This document shows positions 53,495 through 64,000 of a stretch of DNA of 64,000 nt, piece after piece. The DNA is from Sclerotiophoma versabilis. Its lineage: Eukaryota; Ascomycota; Dothideomycetes; Pleosporales; Didymellaceae. Both the position numbers and the translations under genes were made by a program. The stretch lies in the NCBI GenBank assembly GCA_012274445.1, contig JAAROD010000080.1, positions 2,046,001-2,110,000 of the forward strand, read 5' to 3'. Below the pieces are notes generated by a model. That model saw only the letters and a list, made by a program, of their open reading frames with translations, was not told the origin of the DNA and made no database searches. Position 1 is the first letter of the stretch. Each line of letters opens with the position of its first letter.

Positions 53495-55246
53495 TTACTC
53501 GCGCTTCAGCTCAGCACCAACATAGTGCAGATATGCTCCGAGCAGCTTTGTGCCCTCAATGTAGTTCCTCTTGTCCAGCTTCTCGTTGATCGAATGTGCA
53601 GCATCTGTCGAGCTTCCCATGGGTAGCAGCAGCACGTTCTTTCCAAGCTCCTCCTGGAATGTCAGAGTGACTGGAATACTGCCGCCCTCACGGGTCATGT
53701 CGGGCTTAACACCGAACACCCTCTCGACAGCCTTGGCAGCAGCAGTGTAGTTGGGGTGGTTGAAGTCCTCAACCCACCACTTGCCGCAGTGGACAACGTT
53801 GAACTTCATCCTGTTCTTCGAATTCAGCTTGGCGAACTCGTCGTTGACGTGCTTCTCGACAAGCTTGGTGACGGGGTCGATCTCCATGTTGGGTACAGTG
53901 CGGATGGAGAACTTTCCAATGACCTTTGCGGGAATGACGGTCTTGGCTCCCTCGCTGTAGAAAGCACCCTCAATACCGTGCAGAGACAATGAGGGGTACC
54001 TCATCTTCGCCTTGAGAGCCTCCTCCTTGGTGCCGTGGATCGAGACCTCACCGCCGAGCGACTCCTTCAAGTCGTCCATGGTAAATGCAATGGGAGGGTA
54101 CAGACCCTCCTCCTGCTCGGTCATGGGAGCAACAAGTTCGTCAATGCCCTTGATCAGGATCTTGCCATCAGGGTCAACGAACGAGTTCATGATGCGGACC
54201 AAGTCGGTCATGGGCTCATGGGAGACACCGCCGTAGACACCAGAATGCAGATCAGCACCGGGGCCTGCAATCTCGATAGAGTAGTAGTTGCATCCACGGA
54301 CACCGTATGTGAGACAAGGCTTTTCTGTGCCCAGCCAGTAGTTGTCCGAAATGCAAACGACATCGGTGTCCTTGAAGAACTTCTTCGCCTCAGCGCGAAT
54401 AGTGTCGTCCAGACCCTCTGAACCGTTCTCCTCCATACCCTCGAAGCACATGAGCAGGTTGACTGGCAGTTCAACGCCGGCCTTCTGGTGTGCCTCGATT
54501 GCATTCAGCCAACCAAGAACGGGACCCTTGTCATCTGTGCTGCCACGTCCGTACATGCGGCCCTTGTCGTCGATGCTCAATGTGAACGGGTCGGTCGCCC
54601 AACCGTCGGACTTCTGTGCGGGCTGAACGTCGTAGTGGCCGTATACGAGAACGTTGACCTTCTTGGGGTCGTTTCCGTAGCGGCCGAGGAGGCATGGCGG
54701 GAGGTCGAGGTGCTCGCGTCCGGGCTGCTTTCCAAGCTCACGAAGCTCGACCTCACCACCGAGCGCCTTGATCTGGTCTGCGAGCCAGTGGCCCATCTAT
54801 CGTGCTTATCAGCTCCATGCTCTTCCGAAAGTGCTTCATGCCAGCCGTACCTTGACAACATCTGGTCTCCTCTGGTCCTCAGAGCTGATACTGGGAATGG
54901 CGACAGCTTCTCTGAGCCTATCGATGAACTTGTCTTGCAGGGAGTCCACCTGCTGGAAGTACGAGTCGAGGTTCGCCATCTTGTCGTATTTGTGGTATAG
55001 GTAAGGCCACTCGGCGTTTGCTATGCGTTCCGGAGTGTATTTGTCGAAAAGCCGGAGTGCAGGTCTGAATCTGCGCGCTGGTGTAGAAGAAAAGAAGTTT
55101 CGGCCAATACGATGTGCGCTTATTCGCGGTGGAGTCAAACGGGAAGGTGTGAAGGCGCGAGCAGTTGCTTCTGCTCGATACAGGAAGGTGAGGGGTCTTT
55201 GCCCCACCAAGCGTGACATTGCTGTGGCGGATGGCGGAGGGAGCAT
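53495..55246 (-). CDS. dug1: Cytosolic non-specific dipeptidase, Dug1/CNDP2-like (M20), with possible mitochondrial presequence
   Basis: Exons 55246-54851 and 54796-53495; the intron is GTACGG…GATAG, phase 0, joining RRPDVVK to MGHWLADQIKALGG. Metal and catalytic residues of M20: His and Asp in VLVYGHYDVQPAQ, Asp in YGRGSTDDKGPVLGW, Glu-Glu in CFEGMEENGSEG, Asp in ISDNYWLG and His in PMGSSTDAAHSINEKLD. In yeast Dug1 cleaves Cys-Gly from glutathione turnover. From the ATG at 54979 (MANLDSYFQQVDSLQDKF) the length is 476, equal to Dug1. From 55246 it is 565, the extra 89 residues being Arg/Ser-rich with FFSSTPARRF, like a mitochondrial signal. Both starts may be used. Confidence 0.93.
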
Positions 55247-55871
55247 CACGCGTTGGCTTTTGACCACACCAACTGTATCAGTTCAATTGGTCCAAGCTTT
55301 CAGGTCGTCAAGTACGTCTGCGAGATGAGACTGAGGTTGCGCACAATAAGCCTTTGACGGCATGCTTGGGCGAGCTTAATTCTGCAGCGTAGATGCTGAA
55401 GGAACAGTGTGCCTCGGCCGGTAGACACAGGTCCCACTTCTTAGGTAAAACAGGCCTGCCTTTGGTGAAAATGAGACTAGGGGAGACCCTGTACGCTTTC
55501 TTGCAGCTTGCATGTCGATGTAACCCTGAACGTCTTCAGCTTCTTCACTTCGTGATACTCATAGGTCCAAAGTCAGGTCATCAGCAGATTCGAAGCACCA
55601 CAAGGCTGTAGAAGATCATTATGTATTATCATATAGCTCATACATATACGTTCACAAGTAGAGAGAAGATCGAATAAAGAACAAAATGTGAACAGAAGAG
55701 GCGGATCGCTATGCAATGCTAGTGCAAATGCAGGACTGCAGCCGTAGCTGTCATGCTAGAGAAGGCAGACGGGATAACAATATGTAAATGCGAGATAAAA
55801 AGAGCACTCGGTTTAGACGTGTCGCTCGTGACTTTGTAGCTGCCTTCCTTCATGAGCAACCCAAAAGTCCC
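55247..55871. other. Intergenic region
   Basis: DUG1-like promoter and glycogenin 3' flank. AT-rich near 55615-55690; no gene seen. Confidence 0.55.
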
Positions 55872-56534
55872 CTAGCCGCTCTTGTCGTCTCTAGTCGTGG
55901 TAGGACTGAGTGCGTCGCCAATTGGAGACGTCACTTCAGAAGTGCTCTTTGAGTTGAACCCGGGCAGATTGAAGGTCAGTTCGCCAGCTTTGATACGTCC
56001 ATCTGAGGTGATTAGATGGCCAGGCCCCATCGAATGGTGTGACGCAGAGCTGCTGGCGTTCTCTACCTCTTTCCCGTTCGTGCTGTCACCGCCAAAGTCG
56101 CGCTCAGCGAAACCTCCAACTTTCGGAAAAGCGTCGACAGGAGTGGTGTCCTCGTACGAAAACATTGGGCCAGAGCTCAGAGGACTCGTACTTTTCTCTC
56201 TCTTCTCGAAGCCCGTACCAAAATCGTCCATAGTAAAGCCAATCTTGTTGCCTCTTTTTTGTTTGTGGGAAGATGACTGCGTGGTATGCTGACTCGAGGC
56301 GGCCTGTTCTATAGGCGTCTGTCGTGTTGAGAACCGGGCTGCAGGGCGATCGCTCTTGGCTACAACAACGCCACCGACTTCGAGCTCTTCGCCGTGTTCA
56401 TCGCCTAGAATTGAGTGCTCTGGTAGCGCGCGCAGTGGCGGATCCGGATGCTCATCTTTTCTAAGATGTTCGAACTCGACCAGAGATGATCTTCTGAGCT
56501 GCTCTAGCTTTACTTGGGGGTTCTTGAGACACAG
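55872..56534 (-). other. In-frame continuation of glycogenin beyond a stop codon
   Basis: Directly after the TAA at 56537-56535 the same frame stays open for about 220 codons. It starts with QVKLEQLRRSSLVEFEHLRK, a typical C-terminal motif of fungal glycogenins. It continues with acidic, Ser-rich sequence and ends GDALSPTTTRDDKSG. It has no independent promoter-like start; the first ATG (56231) lies well inside. It should be read as the displaced C-terminus of the gene upstream. Confidence 0.75.
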
Positions 56535-58789
56535 TTAGAGTTGACTCAGGAAAAGGCTTGGGTTAGTTAAAGAAGCCAGTGGCACGCCGGTAGCGCTCAG
56601 GCCGCTGCGAGGGCTCGGCCTTGATTCCGCTGGGTCTTGTACCTCTTCCTCTACTTCTTCGATAGCCTCTTGCGCTGCTTCTTGTTCTTCTGCAAGTGGA
56701 GTCTCATCTCTCAGATCTACTGTTTCTTTCTTTTCCGATTTTTCGGCGCCTGGAGCATCAATAATAGATGCAACAGTAGACATGTGAGGTTTGACGTGCT
56801 TGCTGATAGAGGCGAAGGAGCCTCGGCGGCGACTAAAAGCGGATGCATGGGAAGAGGAGAAGCCGCACTGTGGACATACCCATTCGTTTTGATCCGGCAC
56901 TCCTTCGGCTGCCGGCAATTCACCCGCTTCATCCCTTTCCTCACCCCAAAATTTTGGACGTCGTACAGGTGCTGGAGTGACTGGCAGGCTGGGTCGGTCC
57001 ACCGCTGACGGAAAATCAGTCAGAATTAGACTCTCACGACGTTCTTTTCGGGAGAGTGTCGGTGAGCCTATATCGTCCATGCCAGTGATCTGTTGCAGGA
57101 CCTGGACCTTTCCACGCTTTACCTGTGAATCCATGATCGACCGTACGTAAGAGTCAATTCCTGGAACACTATCCCACGCATTAGCAGTGTTCTGCGAAAA
57201 GGCTTGCCACGACTCCTCAGCAGTTCTTGGCTTGAGTTCCTGAGGATCATCCTTCCAAACCCTCGTAGGCTTTGCTCGTGTCCATTGGTCTTGAGTGTTC
57301 TCATAGTGCGTAGTTGTAAACTGAGATGTCGGTGGTGAGGCTTCGAACTCCGATACTTCAGCTGCCGGCACTGGCGGTGGTGCAGGTGCTGGGGTTGGCG
57401 CTGGTGGGTGATCTTCCGCAAATACACGTGTAGGCTTGGGTCGTGAGGCCTCTTTCTCCCATGGGAATATAGGTTTAGGTGGATCGTAAGGTTTTGGCTT
57501 AGTCTCTGGTACCTTGTACCACATGTCTCGAGGTGGCTCCGGATATGCTGATGGAGCCTTGAAAAAGTGCTTGCTCTCGTTGAAAGTGTACGTTTCGCTC
57601 GGGAAGTTGGCGGCTTCAGGCTTGGACTGCGCCGGCGGTTCGAACCTTGTCGCATCCCACTCCATTTCTGGAGCGGAGAACTTGCGTTGCTGTGTTGTTG
57701 GTGTGGGTTCGACTAAGCCTTGATCAATATCCTCAGCTATTTCGCTAGGGTCGGTCATGGAGGGCTCGGCAGTTGGGGCAGGTTCATTGACAGTAATGTC
57801 AGGGATGGGCTGGGACTGCAAGGCAGTGTTCGTGCTTGTGCTGCTTTGAGCTCCAGCCGTAACCCTACCTTGGTGAACCGCGTCCTTATCATGCAGATGC
57901 CTGTTGTGTACAGCCCACCACCGAGCCAGGAGTTCGCCATATACGCCATGGCCAGCTGTACGATTCTTAGACCAAGGCTTGTCTTTGCCGATGAAGTGCA
58001 CAGCGCTTATGTCCCGCTTGTAGTATCTGTATGCTGGCTCCCATTGGTATTCGGCGTTCGGGGTGCAGTTGTAGGTGAACCTGAGGCGCTGCCACGGGCG
58101 ATGCTCGAAGTATTGGTTCAGCAGGCCCTGGTCTGCACCATCGAAGCTTTCGCCAGCAGCAGCCATTGTGTGGAGCGACCAGTATTCGCCCATGTCTGGC
58201 GTGATGACCATGACACCACTGTTGAATGCATCTGGCCAGCCAATATCTGGGGCTGCTGCAAAAGGAGCTTCGATATCGAACAGCTCATCCAGCGCTCGCA
58301 ATGCTACCACGTCGGCGTCGAGGTACACAATCTTGCGAAATTGAGTCTGTCTCCACAAAGCGATCTTTGTGAAGGCATACGACAGATCGGGGCGGCCCAT
58401 GAGGTAGAGATTGGCCATGTTCTGGTTGCGTATGCGGTCGACGGGTATCACATAGTCGTACAGCGTTCTGAGCTCGGTGATGGTATCGGCTGACAGCGAT
58501 TCCAGCGTGATCATCACGGCCAGCTTCTTCGTTGTGCCGGCATCGCGCAAAGAATGAGCAAGGACAGCGGCTCCTGATGTGTACAGTTAGCAGCAGGTTC
58601 AGACGCTTTGAGTTCTGCAGCAGATGAAGGAAGATTGAAGACTGGTTTGAGCCTCACGGCCTCAATTGTTGTACGTACCGGGCAGGTAAGAGTCGCTCAT
58701 AAGAAGCTATAGATCAGGTCAGCTCGCGTGTCTCAGCTACAACTTGGGAAGCTTACCGTGCAATACACGTCCTCCAAAGGTCGCGACAT
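56535..58789 (-). CDS. Glycogenin (GT8), C-terminus interrupted
   Basis: Exons 58789-58757, 58706-58679 and 58573-56535 give 699 residues up to the TAA. Introns 58707-58756 (GTAAGC…TATAG) and 58574-58678 (GTACGT…ATCAG) rebuild MSRPLEDVYCT-LLMSDSYLP-GAAVLAHSLRD. GT8 features: the DXD metal motif in KIVYLDADVVALRALDELFD, FNSGVMVITPDMGEY, DGADQGLLNQYF and the HFIG…KPW motif (HFIGKDKPWSKN). The RFTYNCTPNAEYQWEPAYRY segment holds candidate self-glucosylated tyrosines. Glycogenin primes glycogen by glucosylating itself and binds glycogen synthase through its C-terminus. The middle is Pro-rich and disordered. The end is abnormal: after GVPLASLTNPSLF the frame hits a stop, while typical sequence resumes downstream. 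Confidence 0.92.
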
Positions 58790-60026
58790 CTTGAAACAAC
58801 AGCTGCGACAGTGTTCACAGCAGTGAGGGGAGAAAGAAAAGCTGTCTCAGACAGCTTGGTGAGATACGAGCTTCTTGCTAGCTTCCCCGCAACGACGTAG
58901 GTGAAGCTTGCGCCGATCAATGTACCGAACGCGGAGCGGCAACTACTGGGCACCTGCAGGAGCTTGTCAAGCGCGATCGTGGTTCGTAACTCCCAGAACT
59001 GAAGGACGAGATGCTTGGGGCTTTCCACAGACGAAGAACAAGATGCGCTGGCGGAAAGGTCATAGCAATTGGCCAAACACGGCACAAACAATACACGAAG
59101 AATTGGTTGAGAGATGATAGTTTCCCCCGTTCGGTTGTGAAGCTTTGACCAGGCAGCCTTGAGCTGTCAACCTTGTGCGTCATCTCCACAGCCGTTGCCC
59201 CATCGCGTGAGCCACGAGACCTGTCATCATCGGTCTTGTGTAGACCATTGGCTGTGCCTTCGATATTCGACTATCTTCCTTTTTACGTGCTTAAAGCCTG
59301 CTCGTCAACTCTCTTCTCAATGTTGTTTGGCCACGCTGCCAATCGTATGACCGCAGTCGACTCCGCACTCACCTCCGCTTGCATGATCCTTGTGACTGGT
59401 ATTTGCAACGCTAAACGCCATCAGTTAAAAGGCCGTCGCCCATGTGACCTGGAGCACGCATGAGCACAACATCTCCCGAGGCAGGATTCCGGTGCAGCAC
59501 AACACACGCTCTCTTCTCAGTCTCTGCAGTGTTCACCTGGCGCTCTCGATAGCTGGAAAAACAAGTCGCATTGATACAGGACGTGCGCGGTAATTTCAAA
59601 GAGCCGAAGAAGACGGGTAACGGCTGGAAGATCAACCGTGCACAGACAGGATGACCACCGTTTACGAAGCACGAGCATATGCGTGTACAACGATCTGTCG
59701 AAAAGCCTTCCGATATCGAAAGCTGCCCGCACTTCAGTGTACAGCGTACAGACTTTGAACGTCTACCAATGAAGAAAAGACAAGATCTCTTCGGGGCTTA
59801 CCTCAATTCGCCTAAAGCCAGTGCCAACAGCAAATTTTCTGCAGGTGGGCCTGGACTTCGAATTTGGCAATGACACAGCCTTCAGGATACAGGGTATTGT
59901 TTTGAAGTTGGCGAAAAGAGATGAGAGCAGGCTGTGATGTTACTGAGATCGACACGCATCCTGGTATTTATCCAAATGATGATAGATTTTATAGCACTGT
60001 TGAATTTTCCATAAATCACAACAACC
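58790..60026. other. Intergenic region
   Basis: Glycogenin promoter and about 1.2 kb without a supported gene, before the tRNA. Confidence 0.5.
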
Positions 60027-60109
60027 GGTTCGATGGTGTAGTTGGTTATCACGTCAGTCTAACATTGTTAGCTCACTGAAGGTCTCCAGTTCAAGTCTGG
60101 GTCGAATCA
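60027..60109 (+). tRNA. tRNA-Val (AAC) with a 9-nt intron
   Basis: Acceptor stem GGTTCGA pairs with TCGAATC (one G-T). D arm GTG/CAC, anticodon stem TCAGT/ACTGA, T arm TCCAG/CTGGG with loop TTCAAGT, discriminator A. The anticodon AAC is at 60061-60063. The loop is nine bases too long, so an intron at 60065-60073 (after position 37) is required, the canonical place. The A box TGGTGTAGTTGG and B box AGTTCAAGTCT are intact, and a poly-T terminator follows. The D stem is short (the fourth pair would be T-T). Confidence 0.9.
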
Positions 60110-60114
60110 AGTGA

Positions 60115-60129
60115 TTTTTTTCTTTTTTT
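60115..60129 (+). terminator. RNA polymerase III terminator
   Basis: Two T7 runs separated by one C, starting 6 bp after the tRNA end. Confidence 0.88.
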
Positions 60130-60206
60130 CGCCATTGCAACTTCACATACTTCAGCTAGGCAAACGCATCTTTTTTGGCTACCAAACCTCCATACACCAC
60201 GGCACT

Positions 60207-60290
60207 GGTTCCATGGTGCACTTGATTATCACCTCAGTTTAACATCATTGGCTCACTGGAAATTTCCGCTTCAAGGCCTGGGTCAGGACT
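60207..60290 (+). pseudogene. Decayed tandem copy of tRNA-Val
   Basis: It aligns along its whole length with the functional tRNA 180 bp upstream, differing at many sites. The AAC anticodon and much of the A box remain. The acceptor stem (GGTTCCA against TCAGGAC) no longer pairs, the T stem is damaged and there is no poly-T directly after it. The changes are of mixed type, not only C-to-T. Confidence 0.82.
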
Positions 60291-60509
60291 TGGTGTTAAA
60301 ATGTTGGTGACCATAGGTCACGCTAGCGCTGTTCGACTACAGCCAGACATCACCGAGAAGATATGTAACGCAGATTGCCAGACACGTCTCAAACAACATT
60401 TTCAGTCTCTCACTCTCACTCTCACATGCACAGACAAGACAAGAGTCTGAAAAGCCGAAAACTTGGTTTTCGAAGTATCTACAAGAATTGAACGATATGC
60501 ACTCGCCTC

Positions 60510-61647
60510 TCAAATGACCTTGAACGCGCCCATGCCCTCCATAACCTGGCCGTTGGTCTGCACCATGAGGTTCCAGTCACAGCTGCTTCCTAGCCCCGGG
60601 TTGTCGATCCACATCGGCTCCCAATAAAAGATACCAGTGCCCTTGCCACCAGGCACAGCAGCAATGCGCTTCGCAACCTCCTGCATCCAAACATACTGGC
60701 CCGCCGCGCTGATGGAAATGCTCTTTGTATCAGAGGGGAAGGGGTATTTGGGGTTGGGGCACGACGAGGGCCAGTTTGTTTCCACAACCTGCACTTCCTT
60801 GCCGTACTTGGCAGCCATTTGGTTCATGCTGTATGCGACGGAGCCGAGGTCAGCGTCGGCGTTGTAGAACGGGTAGTAGCTAACGCCCTGGATGTCGAAG
60901 TCGGAGAGCGAGAGGCCGCCGCCTGAGCCGAGGACTTGGTCGTACCACCATTGCTGTTGATGGTTAGCTTTTTCTGTCGTTTCGAACTGCGCTTGCGGAA
61001 GGAAAGGGAGCTGAGCGTACCTGTGTGCCCCAGTAGAAGCCATTGTCAAGGTGGATCATGATCTTGGGCTTGCTGGTCAGACTGCTCTCCTTGACAGCCT
61101 TGGAGGCGCTCTTCAGCAACGCAGCAACATTCTTCGGCCCATCCGTGTTGCTCAGCTTGCCAATAGGCCAGAGCAGACCAGCAGTGATCTCATTACCAAT
61201 CGACACGATGCTCAGCGGGATACCTGCAGACTGGAAACTGTTGAGCACACTTTTGGTGTAGTCGTACACCTGCTGGATCAACGCATCACGGTTGAGCGAC
61301 TTCCACGCCGCGGGTACGACCTGCTTCCCTGGATCCGCCCAGTTGTCGCTGTAGTGGAAGTCGAGGTAAACCTTCAGACCAGCAGCATTGGCGCGTTTGG
61401 CGAGCTTGATGTTGTAATCGAGGTTGTAGTTGCCATCGGCCGGGTTGACCCAGATGCGCTGGCGAACGGTATTGACGCCGGTGTTCTTGAGGATGGTCTC
61501 GAGCGGTTGGACTTGGCCGGCAGCGTTCTTGTACTGCTTTCCGGCTTTCTCCTCGACAAGGAGCGATGACCAGTCAATGCCCTTGTAGGGCAAGGCCGCG
61601 AAGGCAGTGGTCGCGAAGAAGAGTGAGAGGAGGGACGGCAGACGCAT
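60510..61647 (-). CDS. Secreted endo-beta-1,4-galactanase, GH53
   Basis: Exons 61647-61021 and 60953-60510 give 356 residues. The intron 60954-61020 has GTACGC, GCTAACC and CAACAG, phase 0, joining NGFYWGTQ to QWWYDQVLGSG. Residues 1-18 are a signal peptide (MRLPSLLSLFFATTAFAA), then LPYKGIDWSSL. The GH53 (beta/alpha)8 barrel shows NTVRQRIWVNP, KVYLDFHYSDNWADP, the acid/base Glu in SIVSIGNEITAGLLWP (E153) and the nucleophile Glu in EVQVVETNWPSSCP (E267). Length equals the Aspergillus galactanases. It hydrolyses beta-1,4-galactan side chains of type I arabinogalactan and pectin. The upstream frame before the ATG has no signal. Confidence 0.95.
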
Positions 61648-62884
61648 GATGAGCTGTGCTGGGTTACGAATACAGGGATCTCGACTCTTTATTCCGTTTC
61701 TCTTGTAGACCGTGCCATTTCCTCTTCGAGTACTTGCGAATATGGTTAAATTGCCTGCAAACCGTGTGTTCCGTCGCCGAAACAGCACTCAATATCCCTC
61801 CAGTCGGTATCATTCCCTCGACCTGTGAGGTCATGGCGTACATGTTTCGAGCAAATGAGCTAGGATGTAGCTACCTGTAAGCGAGCAAATATTGTGGGGT
61901 AAATGCCCTCGGGATCCTACAGATTGGAGGAAACCCTATGATCCCGGAGAAAATGAAACTTGTGCTAATATCGACGCGGTGAACTGCCGAACCGTTGTAG
62001 ACTAGAGATGTCAGGAAGGATTTCCACTTCTGGTGGCGGAAGGCTAAAGAGCCGAGACTATCATTCCTCTAGGGTGAATTTGATGATCACAAGGTACGAT
62101 ATCGGCCTTGCAGAAGCCTGGCTGCAGGATGCTGACATGTCAATCATGAAGGTTGTAGTAGGGCGAACAGGTCGAGCGTTGTGTGATCAAGCTCGATGGG
62201 CCGGGAAGAAGCTTTGGGTTAGATCACCCGTAGACCACAGTGGCGTCTCCCAACGTTTTGACGGTCTTGCAAGGCGTGGAAACATCCAAGTGGATCTAAT
62301 GAGCCTGTTTGCGGCGCGTGCAGACCTGTGTCTCTTGGCCTTGTTCAGGTCGCACTATTTGACATGAGTAGCGAAGTTCTGGAGCTTAATAAAAGTTGGC
62401 AGTTGCATATCCCAAAACGTAGAGAAGAATTGCGGACTGGAAGAAAAGGGTGTGTGTGTTGGATGAGGGGATGTTTGCTTTCCCAAGGTGAGAGAAGTTC
62501 GGTTTACAGAGGTGTAAAATGCGGCCAAGATTTTGGAAGGATTGGAAGTGATACGCATGTTGTTGCGCACGGTATAGTATATAGGCATACGACGATGTGT
62601 TGTGTACATGCTGCTGGTCAGAAGAGCGAAAGATAGCGACAATTGTCAGCTCACGCAATGCATATCAAACGCGCAAATAGTCAAAGTCGAACCACGTCGG
62701 TGGGCCAGAGCCATGTTTTGGTGTTTGGTATTTGGGTGTATCGAAGAGTATATGTGGACTCCATAACCGCCCATTCAAAATCAAAAGCAGACCCGTCCGT
62801 TCCGAATGTGCAAAGGAAGATGCATCATAAGCTTCCGCTAAGTGCCTTTTCGTAACCTCATGCGCCCCGCAATTACGCTGCAAT
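61648..62884. other. Intergenic region
   Basis: Galactanase promoter and the 3' flank of RPS3. No supported gene in about 1.2 kb. Confidence 0.55.
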
Positions 62885-63932
62885 TTACTGCTCCTCAGTG
62901 GCAGGTGCGGCCTCAGCCTCACCCTGCTGCTGCTCCGCCTGCCTGGCGGCATCTGCTGCCTGCTGGGCGGCAACGGCCTTGGCGCCGTAGTCCTGGGACA
63001 TGGGCTGGACAACGGGCTGCTCCTCCTTAGGCTCGATGACGGTGACGGAGTCGGGGAGGGTCTTGGATGGGCCGGCCTTGCCCTCGGGGTCAGATCCGCG
63101 CATGATCTTGACCTTGATACCGAGCACACCCTGGCGGAGCAGGACGTGGCGGGTGGCCTCGTCGATGAAGTCCTTGGCGGGCTGACCGGAGTGGATCATG
63201 AATCCGTCCTGTGCAGTGTTAGAGAGCGAGTTCGATTCCAGCCGGGGCAGACAGTGCTTACAGTGAACTTCATGCTCTTGGCACGGGCGGCCCTGAGCTT
63301 TCCGGAGACGACGACTTCGCAACCCTTGGCGCCAGACTCCATGATGAAGCGGAGGACACCATAGCAGGCCCTGCGGACGGCGAGACCGTTGAGGAGCTTG
63401 TAGCGGAGGGACTCGCACTGAGCGACGGCGGACAGACCACGGTTCTGAACCTTGGCGGCGTACAGGGAGACGGAGTTCTCAGGGAACTTGAAGCGCTTCT
63501 GGATGAGCGAGGTAAGCTCACGGATGCGGCGACCCTGCTCTCCAAGAACCTCCTGTGTGTGGGTGGCGCGGATGATGATGTCGGTGACGGTGGGCGTGAC
63601 GCGGACCTCGACGCCGGAGTAACCCTCCTCAGCAAGCTCGCGCTGGAAGAACTCGTTCAGCTCGGCGTAGAAAACACCGTCTGTCGTGGTTGTTAGCCCT
63701 GCGCGCATTCCTCGACATCCTCATTGCGTGTTCAATTCTCCGTTTGTCTTGCGACTTGTCCTCCAGTGTCTCTCCAACGTCTGTCTCGTATTCTCAGGGT
63801 AGGGAAGGGTGTAGGTGCAGCGTACCAGCGACGAACTTTCTCCTCTTGGAGCTGTTGCACAGTCAGTATGCATTCTCAAAGTGCGCAAGAGTGCGGTGGC
63901 CAAACTCACATAGCAGACTGAGTAGTGGCCAT
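62885..63932 (-). CDS. rps3: 40S ribosomal protein S3 (uS3)
   Basis: Four exons: 63932-63910, 63851-63826, 63680-63262 and 63208-62885, giving 263 residues. Introns of 58, 145 and 53 bp have GTGAGT, GTACGC and GTAAGC donors and CAG acceptors. Joined start: [32 protein letters not shown]. The KH type II domain shows [20 protein letters not shown] with the GxxG loop. The C-terminal domain includes [20 protein letters not shown], then [20 protein letters not shown] and [16 protein letters not shown]. The Ala/Glu/Gln-rich tail is typical of fungi. It sits at the mRNA entry channel of the small subunit and in DNA repair side roles. The two mini-exons at the 5' end fit the usual intron-rich fungal ribosomal gene. 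Confidence 0.96.
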
Positions 63933-64000
63933 ATTGTCGGACTGTGGTTAGCTGCTGAAATTCAGATAGGCCTTGCCGTGGTTGTCGTTCGAGTTCGAAG

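Noticed and set aside
56512..56534. Tiny intron GTCAAC…CTAAC…CAAG to bypass the glycogenin stop
   Set aside because: It would be about 23 bp, far below the shortest intron seen here (46 bp).
1..64000. Secondary-metabolite cluster, transposon or CRISPR array
   Set aside because: No PKS/NRPS/terpene backbone, transposase, reverse transcriptase, terminal repeats or spaced direct-repeat array could be found by eye.

Overview
The window is nuclear DNA of a filamentous ascomycete, most probably a Dothideomycete of the Pleosporales type. Reasons: short introns (about 46-82 bp) with GTANGT donors, CTAAC-like branch sites and YAG acceptors; CT-rich leaders; fungus-restricted families (Som1, GtaA-type glutaminase, the homeobox+C2H2 regulator, WSC-peroxidase, DUF7704). 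There is no operon logic. Genes lie on both strands as divergent, convergent and tandem neighbours. About 25 protein genes are supported. Most exon structures were rebuilt by hand from splice sites and frame, and several short genes (COX9, SOM1, the LOR gene, the 5' ends of XRCC2, glycogenin and RPS3) appear only after splicing.

Layout. 0-9.5 kb: accessory, gene-poor; a secreted heme peroxidase with four WSC modules, two uncertain small genes, one unknown gene and a secreted M14 carboxypeptidase. 10-21.9 kb: a homeobox/C2H2 regulator, UTP15 (rRNA processing), a secreted glutaminase, a (6-4)-photolyase/cryptochrome-like flavoprotein and a Kv-beta-type aldo-keto reductase. 22.9-26.3 kb: a divergent pair, a DAL5-type MFS permease and a TauD-family dioxygenase, which may form a sulfonate-use unit. 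26.5-32.7 kb: dynactin p62, mitochondrial NDUFAF5, an F-box protein and a LOR/tubby-like protein. 34.9-45.1 kb: an F-box/WD40 SCF adaptor, a small membrane protein and MED15. 48.3-55.2 kb: compact housekeeping genes, four with mitochondrial links (COX9, SOM1, mL58, a DUG1-like dipeptidase with a possible presequence) mixed with TAF8 and XRCC2. 55.9-64 kb: glycogenin with a disrupted C-terminal reading frame, an intron-containing tRNA-Val with a decayed copy next to it, a GH53 galactanase and RPS3.

Shared themes are inference. The secreted enzymes (peroxidase, carboxypeptidase, glutaminase, galactanase) fit growth on plant or decaying matter. I saw no secondary-metabolite backbone gene, transposase, reverse transcriptase, CRISPR array or obvious horizontally acquired island. 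I found no clear previously undescribed system. The best leads are the WSC modules with matching intron positions, the divergent permease/dioxygenase pair, the glycogenin frame problem, the tandem-repeat presequence of NDUFAF5 and the tRNA-Val/pseudo-tRNA pair.
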